Positions 1 to 6,936 of a DNA stretch of 11,695 bases are shown in pieces. The stretch spans positions 1-11,695 of the forward strand of contig PXQL01000085.1 of assembly GCA_003021335.1 (NCBI GenBank), read 5' to 3'. This stretch comes from Halobacteriales archaeon QH_10_67_13. GTDB lineage: Archaea; Halobacteriota; Halobacteria; Halobacteriales; Haloarculaceae. The notes below the pieces were generated by a model. The model saw only the letters and a program-made list of their open reading frames with translations, had not been told where the DNA came from and searched no databases. Position 1 is the stretch's first letter. Each line of letters starts with the position of its first letter. The position numbers and the translations under genes were made by a program.

Positions 1-2
1 AC

Positions 3-1055
3 TTCGTCGGCGGGTTCATCGGGCACATCACGACCGGGTCCCGCGAGCTCGAAGCCTTCTTCGAGGAGATTGGCGAGGAGGCGATGGTGCCGGTGACGGT
101 GCTTTCCTTCCGCCACCCCGGCGGCGACGAGAAGGCCCGGTTCGTGCTCCCGATGGTCCATCCGGGTCCGATGGGCGACATCGGCGGCGGGAACTTGCCG
201 GCCCACATCGCCGACCGCACGGAGGGACTGGCCTTTGTTCCCCACGCCACCGCGAGCCACGACTTTAATCTCGTCACCGACCGCGAGATCGGCGCGATCC
301 ACGAGGCCGTCGAGCGGGCCTCCGAGGACATCGAGTACTCGACGACCGGCACGACGAGCCGCCGGGTTCGGGAGGGCGACGCCACCCTGACCGGCCACCG
401 GTTCGGCGACGACGCGCTCATGATCGCCAGCTTCTGGCCCGAGTACGCCGACGACATCGAGTACGCCGTCGGGCTCTCGGCGGTCTCGGAGGCCCACGCG
501 ACCGGGCTCGACGAAGTGTTGCTCGCCGACGCACACAACTGCAACGACGGTCTCGCAGGATCGGACACCGGTCACGTCGTCCCCGGGAGCGAACGCTCCT
601 TCGACTTGATCCGGGGGGCCAGGCAGCTCGGCGAGCACCTCGACGCGACCGAGCAACACTCGCTCCGGCTCGGCACCGCCTGGGACGAGACCGATTGGGA
701 CATCAGCGACGGGATCGGGCCGCTCGGCGTTCGCGTGGCCGTGCTCGAGGCCGGCTCGGGACTCACCGCTTACGACGCCGACACCCGCGTCGGCAGACAG
801 ATCGCCCACGAGGAGTTCGTCGCGGTCGTCGACTCGCTGATCGACCGGGCGCGGGCGGATCTCGAGCCCGTCGAGGCCGGCATGGAAAGCGAGCTCGTCG
901 AGGTCACCGTCTTCGGCAACGACAGTACCGAGACCCTCGCAAGTCACGCGAACGCCATGCTACCGATGGCGACGGCACTTGCGACCGCCTTCGTCTTCGC
1001 AGTCCTCTCTGTGTCGGCGCTTATTTTCTTGCTCGCGTCGAACGCCGGGCTCTGA
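3..1055 (+). CDS. DUF2070 family membrane protein, C-terminal part (5' end outside window)
   Basis: The reading frame is already open at base 3 and runs to a TGA at 1053-1055, so the start lies upstream of the window; about 350 residues are visible. The first ATG in the frame (84) is internal, because clear coding sequence precedes it. The protein resembles the archaeal DUF2070 family (PF09843/COG3356), described as predicted neutral-ceramidase-superfamily lipid hydrolases. What I see is a HPGPMGDIGGGNLP segment, then a PHATASHDFNLV segment, then ADAHNCN; these His/Asp-rich blocks would suit a metal site, which is inference. The last 35 residues hold one hydrophobic membrane span (ATALATAFVFAVLSVSALIF) and a very short tail. 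Family members are about 600 residues with N-terminal membrane helices, so about half is missing here. The substrate is unknown. It converges on the amidase-family gene with a 54-bp gap and no obvious terminator. Confidence 0.75.
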   Translation, partial: FVGGFIGHITTGSRELEAFFEEIGEEAMVPVTVLSFRHPGGDEKARFVLPMVHPGPMGDIGGGNLPAHIADRTEGLAFVPHATASHDFNLVTDREIGAIHEAVERASEDIEYSTTGTTSRRVREGDATLTGHRFGDDALMIASFWPEYADDIEYAVGLSAVSEAHATGLDEVLLADAHNCNDGLAGSDTGHVVPGSERSFDLIRGARQLGEHLDATEQHSLRLGTAWDETDWDISDGIGPLGVRVAVLEAGSGLTAYDADTRVGRQIAHEEFVAVVDSLIDRARADLEPVEAGMESELVEVTVFGNDSTETLASHANAMLPMATALATAFVFAVLSVSALIFLLASNAGL

Positions 1056-1109
1056 GCCGGTCGGTCCGCCGGGCTCGCCCGAGACTGTCTCGTCCCCGGA
1101 CTCTCGCGA

Positions 1110-1925
1110 TCACTCGACGGCTACGTCGAACGGATCAGAGAGGTACGCTTTGGGGATTGCGTTCCGGACGGTCACGAGTGGGTCGACAACCTGGCTGATC
1201 TGCAGGTCGGCGACGAGACTCGCGAACATGTACGCCTCTGTCCGGGAGTCACCGTGCTCGGCGGCGAGCAGATCGACCGCGTCGCCGTGAGCGAGCTCGA
1301 CGGCCGCCTCGAGGCTGTCCGCGCTCGCGATCGTCTTCCAGGCGTCGTCGGTCTCGACCACGGGTCGCCGGTGTCTGCCGGCCGGCTCGATCACCGAGAC
1401 CGTCGCGTCGATCTCGGTCGCGATCTCGGCGCCGGTGCCACACATCTCGCCGTCGGCCATCGCGGCCTTGCAGTCGCCCATCGCGAGCAGCCCGCCCGCC
1501 TGGAACACCGGGAAGTACACGGTCGCCCCGGCCGTGATGTCAGTCGTGTCGAGATTGCCGCCGTGGTCGTGGGGTATGAGCGTCGAGTACGACTCCGACT
1601 CGGGGGCCACGCCGATCGTCCCGATCACCGGCGCGAACGGCACCGACCGCCCGTCGAACGTTACGGACCCGTCCTCGACTGGGGTCATCTGCGAGGCCGC
1701 CTCGATCCCCGGCTCGCCGTCGAGCAGGCCGAACCCGTCGATGGTCACGACCCGATCCTCGGGGACGGCGTCGATCACGTCCGCGTCGGACTGAACCGCG
1801 CCGTCGAGGCTGTCGCGTGTCTCGATCGTGACGTTCGCCCCGTCCTCGACGGTCGCGATCGGCTCCATCTCTGGGTCGAACTCGTAGATCGCCCCCTGCT
1901 CGTGGCTGACGTGCTGACGTGCCAT
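1110..1925 (-). CDS. Acetamidase/formamidase (FmdA/AmdA) family protein
   Basis: This 271-residue cytoplasmic protein belongs to the FmdA/AmdA family (PF03069), which hydrolyses formamide, acetamide or related short amides to the acid and ammonia. The diagnostic central block is present: HDHGGNLDTTDITAGATVYF followed by PVFQAGGLLAMGDCKAAMADGE and MCGTGAEI. In the family the third part usually reads GD-x-HA-x-(Q/M)GDGE; here Lys stands where the His normally is and Ala replaces the first Gly of GDGE. No signal peptide or membrane segment is visible. The length fits the shorter archaeal/Bacillus-type members rather than the roughly 400-residue formamidases. The ATG at 1925 is preceded by a TATA-like CTTTTGTC at 22-29 nt, supporting this start and a leaderless mRNA. 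The gene is divergent from the PfkB kinase. The true substrate cannot be told from sequence, and the changed motif makes a non-amidase role possible. Confidence 0.85.
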   Translation of the reverse strand: MARQHVSHEQGAIYEFDPEMEPIATVEDGANVTIETRDSLDGAVQSDADVIDAVPEDRVVTIDGFGLLDGEPGIEAASQMTPVEDGSVTFDGRSVPFAPVIGTIGVAPESESYSTLIPHDHGGNLDTTDITAGATVYFPVFQAGGLLAMGDCKAAMADGEMCGTGAEIATEIDATVSVIEPAGRHRRPVVETDDAWKTIASADSLEAAVELAHGDAVDLLAAEHGDSRTEAYMFASLVADLQISQVVDPLVTVRNAIPKAYLSDPFDVAVE

Positions 1926-1946
1926 GCCCGTTCATCGAGCGCCCGA

Positions 1947-1954
1947 GACAAAAG
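1947..1954 (-). promoter_or_regulatory. TATA-like box of the amidase-family gene
   Basis: The minus strand reads CTTTTGTC 22-29 nt upstream of the ATG at 1925, the position of a haloarchaeal TATA box for a leaderless transcript. The same 8-mer at the same spacing precedes the alcohol dehydrogenase gene. It lies just outside the first copy of the 39-bp repeat. Confidence 0.45.
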
Positions 1955-1959
1955 CCCCG

Positions 1960-1998
1960 CCCGAGACCGGGAACTGTTATGTCGGCGCCGTCGCAACC
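1960..1998 (+). repeat. 39-bp direct repeat, copy 1
   Basis: This is the first copy of a 39-bp element in the gap between the divergent amidase-family and PfkB genes. It begins CCCGAGACCGGGAACTGTTA and ends with GCGCCGTCGCAACC, and it matches the second copy at 38 of 39 positions. The first 12 bases form an imperfect dyad (CCCG-N4-CGGG), and the middle contains the 8-bp palindrome CGGCGCCG. A partial third occurrence of CCCGAGAC lies at 1942-1949. Sequences downstream of the two copies are unrelated, so this is not a simple 72-bp tandem duplication. Confidence 0.9.
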
Positions 1999-2031
1999 TG
2001 GCTCGTCAGCGTCAGTTCGTCTGTGTTCTCC

Positions 2032-2070
2032 CCCGAGACCGGGAACTGTTATGTCGGCGCCGTCACAACC
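2032..2070 (+). repeat. 39-bp direct repeat, copy 2
   Basis: This is the second copy, 72 bp downstream of the first, differing by one base (CACAACC instead of CGCAACC at the end). It contains the candidate TATA-like element of the PfkB kinase gene and ends 11 bp before its ATG, so any protein that recognises the repeat would sit on that promoter. Confidence 0.9.
2047..2053 (+). promoter_or_regulatory. Candidate TATA-like element of the PfkB kinase gene
   Basis: TGTTATG lies 29-35 nt upstream of the ATG at 2082, inside repeat copy 2. This would place transcription start a few bases before the ATG, giving no leader or a very short one. The identical element in copy 1 (1975-1981) is too far upstream for a leaderless start. 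The match to a haloarchaeal TATA box is modest. Confidence 0.35.
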
Positions 2071-2081
2071 GCACACATCTG

Positions 2082-3050
2082 ATGGCCGAGTCAGCTTCGC
2101 CGCGGGTCCTCAGCCTGGGAAGTATCAACGTCGACCGGGTCTACCGGCTCGCCCGCACCGGTCTCGAGGCGCTGACCGAGCGGCCCTGGTTCCCCGAGCG
2201 CGGCGCGACGGTCGCCGTCGAGTCCACGCCCGCGGTGGGACTGGACCCCGACGCCTTCCACCACGGCGGCAAAGGGGCCAACCAGGCGACGGCCGCGGCT
2301 GCCGCCGGCACCCCGACCGCGATGCTCAGTCTCGTCGGCCCGGATCACGAGGAGTACGGCGTCGTCTCCAGGCTCGAGACCAGCGATGTCGCGGTCGCGG
2401 GCATCGAGACGGTCTCGGCGCCGACCGGCACCGCAGACGTGTTCGTCGGCCCCGACGGCGACACCCGGATTCTGGTCTGTCCCGGCGCCAACGACGCGGT
2501 CGGCGCGGAGTACATCGGGGCCCACTACGAGACGATCGCCGGCGCCGACTGTCTCCTGTTACAAAACGAGATCCCGGTCGAGCCGGTCGCGACGCTGCTC
2601 GAGCGACTCGGGGGCGAGCGGGCGCCGCCGACAGTCGTGCTTGATCCCGGCCCGCCCGAAGGAGTCGAACGGCTGCTCGAGACCGGCGCCGTCGACTATC
2701 TCACCCCGAACGAGCAGGAGGCGGCGGTGCTCGGAGACCTCTCGGGTTTTTATGGGACGCGCGTCGAGACTCACGGCTCCGGGCCGGTCGTGGCCGATGG
2801 TCCCGACGAGAGCTTCACCGTCTCCCCGCCCTCGGTTGATCCCGTCGACGCGACCGGCGCCGGAGACGTGCTGAACGGCTACCTCGCGGCCGGACTCGCG
2901 GCCGGGGACTCGCTCCGGGAGGCGCTCGCCCGGGCGGTCGCCGCGGCGAGTCGGTCGACGCTGGTCGCCGGAGCGCGCGCGAGTGTTCCCGACAGACGGA
3001 CCGTCGAGCGGTTCCGCACGGAACAGGGCCCGTCGGTCGAGGCCGAGTGA
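2082..3050 (+). CDS. PfkB/ribokinase-family sugar kinase
   Basis: This 322-residue cytoplasmic kinase belongs to the PfkB superfamily, which phosphorylates sugars or nucleosides with ATP. After an N-terminal strand with GSINVD (residues 13-18), the substrate-site signature HHGGKGANQA is at about residues 60-69, the TPNE motif at 208-211, and the anion-hole/catalytic signature DATGAGD at 256-262, with Asp262 the likely catalytic base. Motif 1 is closest to ribokinase, but the substrate is not certain. The ATG at 2082 is chosen because the protein begins just before the first PfkB strand and a TATA-like element lies about 30 nt upstream; the frame stays open further upstream, but only across the promoter repeats and antisense to the amidase gene. 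It ends 2 bp from the convergent DUF5518-like gene. Because it is divergent from the amidase-family gene and shares the repeat region, the two may be regulated together. Confidence 0.92.
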   Translation: MAESASPRVLSLGSINVDRVYRLARTGLEALTERPWFPERGATVAVESTPAVGLDPDAFHHGGKGANQATAAAAAGTPTAMLSLVGPDHEEYGVVSRLETSDVAVAGIETVSAPTGTADVFVGPDGDTRILVCPGANDAVGAEYIGAHYETIAGADCLLLQNEIPVEPVATLLERLGGERAPPTVVLDPGPPEGVERLLETGAVDYLTPNEQEAAVLGDLSGFYGTRVETHGSGPVVADGPDESFTVSPPSVDPVDATGAGDVLNGYLAAGLAAGDSLREALARAVAAASRSTLVAGARASVPDRRTVERFRTEQGPSVEAE

Positions 3051-3052
3051 GC

Positions 3053-3781
3053 TCAGTCCTCGGCGATCTTGCCGCCGACGAAGCCCCCGACGGCGCCGAG
3101 TATCCCCGCGACGGCGGCGCCGAACACCATCGCGAACGCGATCGTCGCCGCGACCACGCCGGCTTCACCGCCCTCGCCGATCTCCTGCAGACCCTGGACC
3201 AGTCCGACCAGGACGAACACGAGCAGTACGAACACGGGCACGACGATCAGGAGTCCCGAGACGCCCCCGGCCGTCGTCGGCCGCCCGGCGTTTTGCTGCT
3301 CGAAATAGCCCGACGCGGCCCCGCCGAGTGCGGTCGCGAGCGGCACGAACGAGAGCACGGCCCCGAGGACCGCCCCGAGCAGGGCGTGCGTACCGAATGA
3401 TTCGAGACGCTCGTCGGGCTCGCGCCGCCCCCGCTCCCGGCGCCTGTATGCGACGTACCCGACCGCGACGACGAGCAATCCGCCGCCGACGACGAACAGC
3501 CCGAGCTCGACCCAGCCCAGCAGCGTCTCCGCGAGGTCGGTCGCCTCCGCCGTGGTTAGCTCTCGGGTCCCGACGGTTGGGTTCAGGTCCTCCTCCCTGA
3601 GCAGCTCCGCGATCGACTCCCGGTCGGCAACGCTCCGGACGGTCGCCCCGCCGGCGATCGCGAGCAGCCCGGCCAGCGCGACCGCCGCACCGAGTACCCA
3701 GTCGACGATCTCGGGCAACCTCTCCCCAGAGTCTTCGATTTGTGTTTCCCCCGGCTCCGTCGCGAACTCATCGGTCGACAT
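3053..3781 (-). CDS. DUF5518-like multi-pass membrane protein
   Basis: This 242-residue protein has a short acidic N-terminus and about five hydrophobic segments, at roughly residues 25-48, 89-112, 131-160, 173-197 and 207-238. Segments 1 and 2 are separated by a charged region that is probably extracytoplasmic, and a basic RRRERGRR cluster after the second helix (about 113-120) should be cytoplasmic by the positive-inside rule. The C-terminal half, with a glycine-rich LLGAVLGAVLSFVPLATALG stretch and a second glycine-rich helix pair ending GGFVGGKIAED, resembles the DUF5518 family common in haloarchaea. No function is known and I see no catalytic residues. The ATG at 3781 has a TATA-like element 23-32 nt upstream. 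The gene lies downstream of hisB on the same strand, but the 120-bp gap with its own promoter argues for separate transcription. Family assignment is from memory of the pattern only. Confidence 0.8.
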   Translation of the reverse strand: MSTDEFATEPGETQIEDSGERLPEIVDWVLGAAVALAGLLAIAGGATVRSVADRESIAELLREEDLNPTVGTRELTTAEATDLAETLLGWVELGLFVVGGGLLVVAVGYVAYRRRERGRREPDERLESFGTHALLGAVLGAVLSFVPLATALGGAASGYFEQQNAGRPTTAGGVSGLLIVVPVFVLLVFVLVGLVQGLQEIGEGGEAGVVAATIAFAMVFGAAVAGILGAVGGFVGGKIAED

Positions 3782-3803
3782 ACGCGAGCGTACCCGACGC
3801 CGC

Positions 3804-3813
3804 GGTATGAACC
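3804..3813 (-). promoter_or_regulatory. TATA-like box of the DUF5518-like gene
   Basis: The minus strand reads GGTTCATACC 23-32 nt upstream of the ATG at 3781, the right spacing for a leaderless transcript. The remaining bases up to the hisB stop at 3902 show nothing else recognisable. Confidence 0.4.
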
Positions 3814-3901
3814 TTCGCCGCGGGTGCTCGCCGTAGAACGCTGTCTCTCTGTCAGCACCGAGACTCGTCGTCGCTCTGCGGGACAGACGGGGCCTCGCCG
3901 G

Positions 3902-4495
3902 CTACAGCTCGCCTTTGGTGCTCGGGGTGGAGCTACGCCGCTCGTCGATTCGCGTGGCGTCGTCGAGTGCCCGCGCGAGCGCCTTGAACAGCGCCTCGAG
4001 CTCGTGGTGGGCGTTCTCGCCGGCGACCTCGGCGTGGACGGTCAGCCCGGCGTGTGTCGCGAGCGTCCGCAGGAAGTGTGCCCCGAGCTGGCTCGTGACG
4101 CTGTCCGCCCCAACCGTCGGTTGGGAGAAGGTTCCATCGAAGGCGGCGTACGGACGCCCGCTCACGTCGACGACGACCGTCGCCCGGGCCTCGTCCATCG
4201 GCACGGTCCGGTCGGCAAAGCGGACGATCCCGCGTTTCTCTCCCAGCGCCTCGCCGATGGCTTCGCCGAGTGCGATCGCGACATCTTCGACGGTGTGGTG
4301 CGTACCGACGGCGAGATCGCCCTCGCACTCGACGGTGAGATCGAACAGTCCGTGGGTGGCGACGGCTTCGAGCATGTGATCGAGAAAGCCGATTCCGGTG
4401 TCGACGGTCGCGTCGCCGTCGCCGTCGAGATCGAGCACCACCTCGACGCTCGTCTCCGCGGTCTCTCGGCCGACCGCCGCGGTTCTCTCCTCCAT
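3902..4495 (-). CDS. hisB: Imidazoleglycerol-phosphate dehydratase (HisB)
   Basis: This 197-residue enzyme catalyses the Mn-dependent dehydration of imidazole glycerol phosphate to imidazole acetol phosphate, a middle step of histidine biosynthesis in the cytosol. The family's metal-binding signatures are all present: FLDHML (residues 37-42), HHTVED (66-71) and the second copy [16 protein letters not shown] (162-177), which reflects the internal duplication of the fold. The C-terminal STKGEL matches the usual end of archaeal HisB. The length is that of the monofunctional enzyme, with no fused histidinol-phosphatase domain as in enterobacteria. The ATG at 4495 has a TATA-like CCAAATACC just upstream. 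No other his gene is in the window; the neighbours are an alcohol dehydrogenase and a membrane protein, so this is a stand-alone his gene. Confidence 0.97.
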   Translation of the reverse strand: MEERTAAVGRETAETSVEVVLDLDGDGDATVDTGIGFLDHMLEAVATHGLFDLTVECEGDLAVGTHHTVEDVAIALGEAIGEALGEKRGIVRFADRTVPMDEARATVVVDVSGRPYAAFDGTFSQPTVGADSVTSQLGAHFLRTLATHAGLTVHAEVAGENAHHELEALFKALARALDDATRIDERRSSTPSTKGEL

Positions 4496-4514
4496 GGTCG
4501 ACCCTGACGGCCGA

Positions 4515-4523
4515 GGTATTTGG
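4515..4523 (-). promoter_or_regulatory. TATA-like box of hisB
   Basis: The minus strand reads CCAAATACC 20-28 nt upstream of the hisB ATG, in an otherwise GC-rich 67-bp gap, fitting a leaderless or nearly leaderless transcript. Confidence 0.45.
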
Positions 4524-4562
4524 CCGTTGTGACCGTCTTCGATCCGGGCCCTACCCTGTCGA

Positions 4563-5600
4563 TCAGGGCTTTACGAGCACCTTGATCGCCTCACGGTCGT
4601 CCATCGCCCGGTAGCCCTCGGCGATCTCCCCGAGCGAGACCGTCTCGGTAAAGACCGGCGAGGGGTCGAGGGTGCCTCCCAGCACGTCCGCGAGCAGCTC
4701 CTCGGCGTAGGCCCGCACCGGCGCGACTCCGCCGGCCAGCCCGACGTTGTCACCGAAGAAATCGAACAGGTCGAGTCCACCCTCCATGCCGTGGGGCACT
4801 CCGACGTATCCGACGGTCCCGCCCGGCCGGGCGACCGCGGCGGCGGTTTCCATCGCGCCGGCCACCCCGACACACTCGAGGACGTGCTCGGCGCCCCCGT
4901 CGGTGAGCTCCCGGACGCGCTCGACATCGTCCTCGCTCTCTTCGAGAACCGTCTCGGTGGCGCCGAACCGATCTGCCAGCTCGAGGCGGTCGGCGTGGTG
5001 GCCGACGGCGACGATCTGGCTGGCGCCGAGCCGTCGCGCGGCGAGCACACCACAGAGCCCGACCGCCCCGTCGCCGACGACCACACACCGGCTGCCCCCG
5101 GTGACCCCGGCGCTAACCGCCGCGTGGTGGCCGGTCCCCATCACGTCGGTCAGGGGCAGCGCCGCCCGAAGGGCCGCCTCGTCGTCGGCGTACCGGTCGG
5201 GAATGCGCACGAGCGTGCCGTCGGCGTGGGTCGAGCGGACGTACTCGCCCTGTGCGCCGCCGTTCTCGCCGCCCCAGGAGTCGCGGTTCTCACAGGAGGT
5301 GTGCAGTCCCCGCCGGCAGAACTCACACTCCCCGCAGCTGATCGCGAAGGGGGCGAGCACCCGGTCGCCGGGCTCGACCCGGCGCACGTCCTCGCCGACG
5401 GCCTCGACGACCCCCATCGGCTCGTGGCCGATCCGGGAGGGGACATCTCGGTCGCTCTCCCCGCGGTAGGGCCACAGATCGGACCCGCAGATCGCGGTGT
5501 GGGTGACTCGGACGATCGCGTCGCCGGGGGATTCGATCGTCGGCTTCGGTACGTCCTCGATCCGGATATCGCCGGGGCCGTGGAAGACGGCTGCGCGCAT
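4563..5600 (-). CDS. Zinc-dependent alcohol dehydrogenase (MDR superfamily)
   Basis: This 345-residue protein is a medium-chain zinc dehydrogenase that would oxidise an alcohol or polyol, or reduce the carbonyl, with NAD(P). The catalytic zinc ligands are visible as Cys38 in AICGSD and His59-Glu60 in GHEPMG. The structural zinc site is complete, with cysteines at 89, 92, 95 and 103 ([15 protein letters not shown]). The Rossmann-fold glycine motif VVGDGAVG is at about residues 174-181. After the second strand the sequence is [10 protein letters not shown], with Gly where NAD-specific enzymes often carry Asp, which hints at NADP use or dual use; this is inference. The family resembles the threonine/sorbitol dehydrogenase-like group, and the substrate cannot be assigned. 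The ATG at 5600 starts the usual [19 protein letters not shown]-terminus and has CTTTTGTC 22-29 nt upstream. It is a single gene with its own promoter between hisB and the DUF3592 gene. Confidence 0.95.
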   Translation of the reverse strand: MRAAVFHGPGDIRIEDVPKPTIESPGDAIVRVTHTAICGSDLWPYRGESDRDVPSRIGHEPMGVVEAVGEDVRRVEPGDRVLAPFAISCGECEFCRRGLHTSCENRDSWGGENGGAQGEYVRSTHADGTLVRIPDRYADDEAALRAALPLTDVMGTGHHAAVSAGVTGGSRCVVVGDGAVGLCGVLAARRLGASQIVAVGHHADRLELADRFGATETVLEESEDDVERVRELTDGGAEHVLECVGVAGAMETAAAVARPGGTVGYVGVPHGMEGGLDLFDFFGDNVGLAGGVAPVRAYAEELLADVLGGTLDPSPVFTETVSLGEIAEGYRAMDDREAIKVLVKP

Positions 5601-5621
5601 ACGTCACGTCCGGGCGACGGC

Positions 5622-5629
5622 GACAAAAG
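5622..5629 (-). promoter_or_regulatory. TATA-like box of the alcohol dehydrogenase gene
   Basis: The minus strand reads CTTTTGTC 22-29 nt upstream of the ATG at 5600. Sequence and distance are identical to the element before the amidase-family gene, which strengthens both. Confidence 0.5.
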
Positions 5630-5652
5630 GCGTCCGGATACTCCCGATAGAC

Positions 5653-6213
5653 TCACTCCCCCCGATACGGAGACCGCCGGAGTTTCTTTCCAAGCGAGAC
5701 GACACTCGCGAGGATCATCAGGCCGCCGACCCCGACCATCCCGTAATGAATGAGCGTCCGCTCGAGCCGGTCGCCCGGCTTGTACCCGACGAGGTAGGCG
5801 GTCTCGGGCGCGTCTGGGTTCACCATCGCCTCGATCGTCGTCCCCACCTGCCACTGCTCTTCGAGTAGGGTCTGTGCCCTCTGTTGGTTACTGACGGTGT
5901 AGCCCTCCGCGCCGGCCTTGACGTTCGAGCTGGTGTAGCTCTCTCCGTCGATCCTGTACTCGTAGGTTACGTCGATCGCGAACGACCGGTCCGATCCACT
6001 CCCGCGTTGGGTGTAGTCCGCGTCCGTCACCGTCGCCTCGATCGGCTCCACGTCCGCGTCCGACGGCATCGCGTTCTGGAGGTGCAGGCCGCCGTACGCG
6101 ACCCCGGCGCCGATCGCCAGAAAGACGACGATCCCAAGCAGCGTCGTCTGTTGTGCGCTGGCCGCGGTCTCGTCCGTCCCGTCGTCGGGCGTCTGCTCCG
6201 ATCGGTCCGCCAC
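5653..6213 (-). CDS. DUF3592-type membrane protein, GTG start
   Basis: This 186-residue protein has a short acidic cytoplasmic N-terminus, one hydrophobic helix at about residues 24-44 (LLGIVVFLAIGAGVAYGG), an extracytoplasmic domain of about 105 residues, a second helix at about 153-174 and a basic tail (KKLRRSPYRGE). The outer domain shows the DUF3592 pattern: a strand beginning VEATVTDA-like (IEATVTDADY), a YEYRIDGESYTSS strand, and a VNPDAPETAYL motif near the second helix. The function of DUF3592 proteins is not known. The frame is open far upstream, but a GTG at 6213 lies 20-32 nt downstream of the best TATA box in the window and starts the acidic N-terminus; the upstream part is arginine-rich and antisense to the PPC gene and polC, so GTG is the likely start. 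The stop is 52 bp before the dehydrogenase ATG, which has its own promoter. Confidence 0.82.
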   Translation of the reverse strand: MADRSEQTPDDGTDETAASAQQTTLLGIVVFLAIGAGVAYGGLHLQNAMPSDADVEPIEATVTDADYTQRGSGSDRSFAIDVTYEYRIDGESYTSSNVKAGAEGYTVSNQQRAQTLLEEQWQVGTTIEAMVNPDAPETAYLVGYKPGDRLERTLIHYGMVGVGGLMILASVVSLGKKLRRSPYRGE

Positions 6214-6232
6214 GTGGTTGAGCTCGCGGCGA

Positions 6233-6245
6233 CGTAAAATAAAGA
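6233..6245 (-). promoter_or_regulatory. TATA box of the DUF3592 gene
   Basis: The minus strand reads TCTTTATTTTACG, the most AT-rich patch in the window, centred about 26 nt upstream of the proposed GTG start. It supports a leaderless transcript and fixes the start codon choice. Confidence 0.6.
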
Positions 6246-6482
6246 CTGCCCCCGAGACCGCTGCGATCCGGTCTACGAGGCCAAGCCGAGTCCGTTCGGG
6301 TGGCGGCGTAGCCCTCGCGTTGCGGGCGCTCGGTGGAAGTATCCGATCTGTCCCGCAGTGTTGCGCGCAACGGTCCGGCTCGTCGGCGACGGACCGCGCC
6401 CTCCGGCCGGTCGGCGCGTCGGATCCGGCGGGGGTCCGGCCCCCGGGACCGAACGGAGAGACGACCCGGACGCACCGACACA
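6246..6482. other. Divergent intergenic region with a 12-bp palindrome
   Basis: This GC-rich stretch separates the two divergent promoters. It contains the perfect 12-bp palindrome GTTGCGCGCAAC at 6360-6371, a matching half-site GTTGCG at 6319-6324, and a small CGGTCC/GGACCG inverted repeat at 6371-6376 and 6391-6396. I find no tRNA-like fold, no convincing small gene and no riboswitch. In this composition a 12-bp palindrome can arise by chance, so an operator role is only a suggestion. Confidence 0.3.
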
Positions 6483-6490
6483 GTTTTGAC
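6483..6490 (+). promoter_or_regulatory. TATA-like box of the PPC-polC pair
   Basis: GTTTTGAC lies 24-31 nt upstream of the ATG at 6514. It favours that ATG over the in-frame GTG at 6505 and would drive both the PPC gene and polC. Confidence 0.5.
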
Positions 6491-6513
6491 CGGGCTCGTC
6501 GTCGGTGGCGAGT

Positions 6514-6936
6514 ATGGATTACCGAGAGCTCGACAGGAGCCGTGAGTTTCTCGCCCGACTCGAACACGGCCGGGACTGGCGCGGCCAGATCGAGGCCTTC
6601 GCTGCCGAGGAGTCGATCGACGCGGCTGTCTTTTTCGGCCTCGGCGCCGTTCGGGACGCGCGGGGGTACTTCTACGACCAGACCGACCAGCGGTACGAGG
6701 CGGTCACCTTCGACGAGCCGCTCGAGGTGGCGGCCGCCGTCGGGAACGTCTCCTGGCTCGACGGCGAGCGGTTCGCTCACACCCACGCCGTGTTGGGCCG
6801 GCCCGACGGCACCGCACTCGCCGGCCACCTCGACGCCGGCACGACATTTGCGGGCGAGCTGTACGTCCGGGCATTCGAGACCCGGCTCGACCGCGAGCAC
6901 GATCCCGAGACCGACCTCGATCTCTGGCCGCTGTAA
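6514..6936 (+). CDS. PPC (DUF296) domain protein
   Basis: This 140-residue cytoplasmic protein is a stand-alone PPC/DUF296 domain (PF03479), the fold found in plant AT-hook nuclear-localised proteins and in prokaryotic single-domain proteins that form trimers. The visible family features are the FFGLGAVRDA strand (residues 40-49), a GNVSW block (77-81), the HTH pair (His89 and His91) in FAHTHAVLG, and AGHL with His105. These three histidines are the usual metal ligands in the family. Prokaryotic members are often annotated as DNA-binding, but there is no AT-hook or basic patch here; the protein is acidic, so DNA binding is unproven. ATG 6514 is preferred over GTG 6505 because of the spacing from the TATA-like box. 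Its stop codon TAA shares its last base with the ATG of polC, so the two are almost certainly co-transcribed and translationally coupled, suggesting a link to replication. Confidence 0.9.
   Translation: MDYRELDRSREFLARLEHGRDWRGQIEAFAAEESIDAAVFFGLGAVRDARGYFYDQTDQRYEAVTFDEPLEVAAAVGNVSWLDGERFAHTHAVLGRPDGTALAGHLDAGTTFAGELYVRAFETRLDREHDPETDLDLWPL

Noticed and set aside
1254..2081. An upstream extension of the PfkB kinase frame.
   Set aside because: The frame is open by composition only; it is antisense to the amidase-family gene and crosses the promoter repeats, and the translation is arginine-rich and unlike PfkB proteins. The ATG at 2082 gives a normal-length kinase.
4549..4569. A small inverted repeat (CCCTG-N5-CAGGG) around the stop codon of the alcohol dehydrogenase gene, considered as a terminator.
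   Set aside because: The stem is only five base pairs, it overlaps the coding end, and no T-rich tract follows on the minus strand; archaeal terminators are usually T-rich rather than hairpins.
6246..6482. A possible tRNA or structured RNA in the 300-bp divergent gap.
   Set aside because: I could not find a T-loop or anticodon arm with matching acceptor ends; the short inverted repeats are of the size expected by chance in GC-rich sequence.
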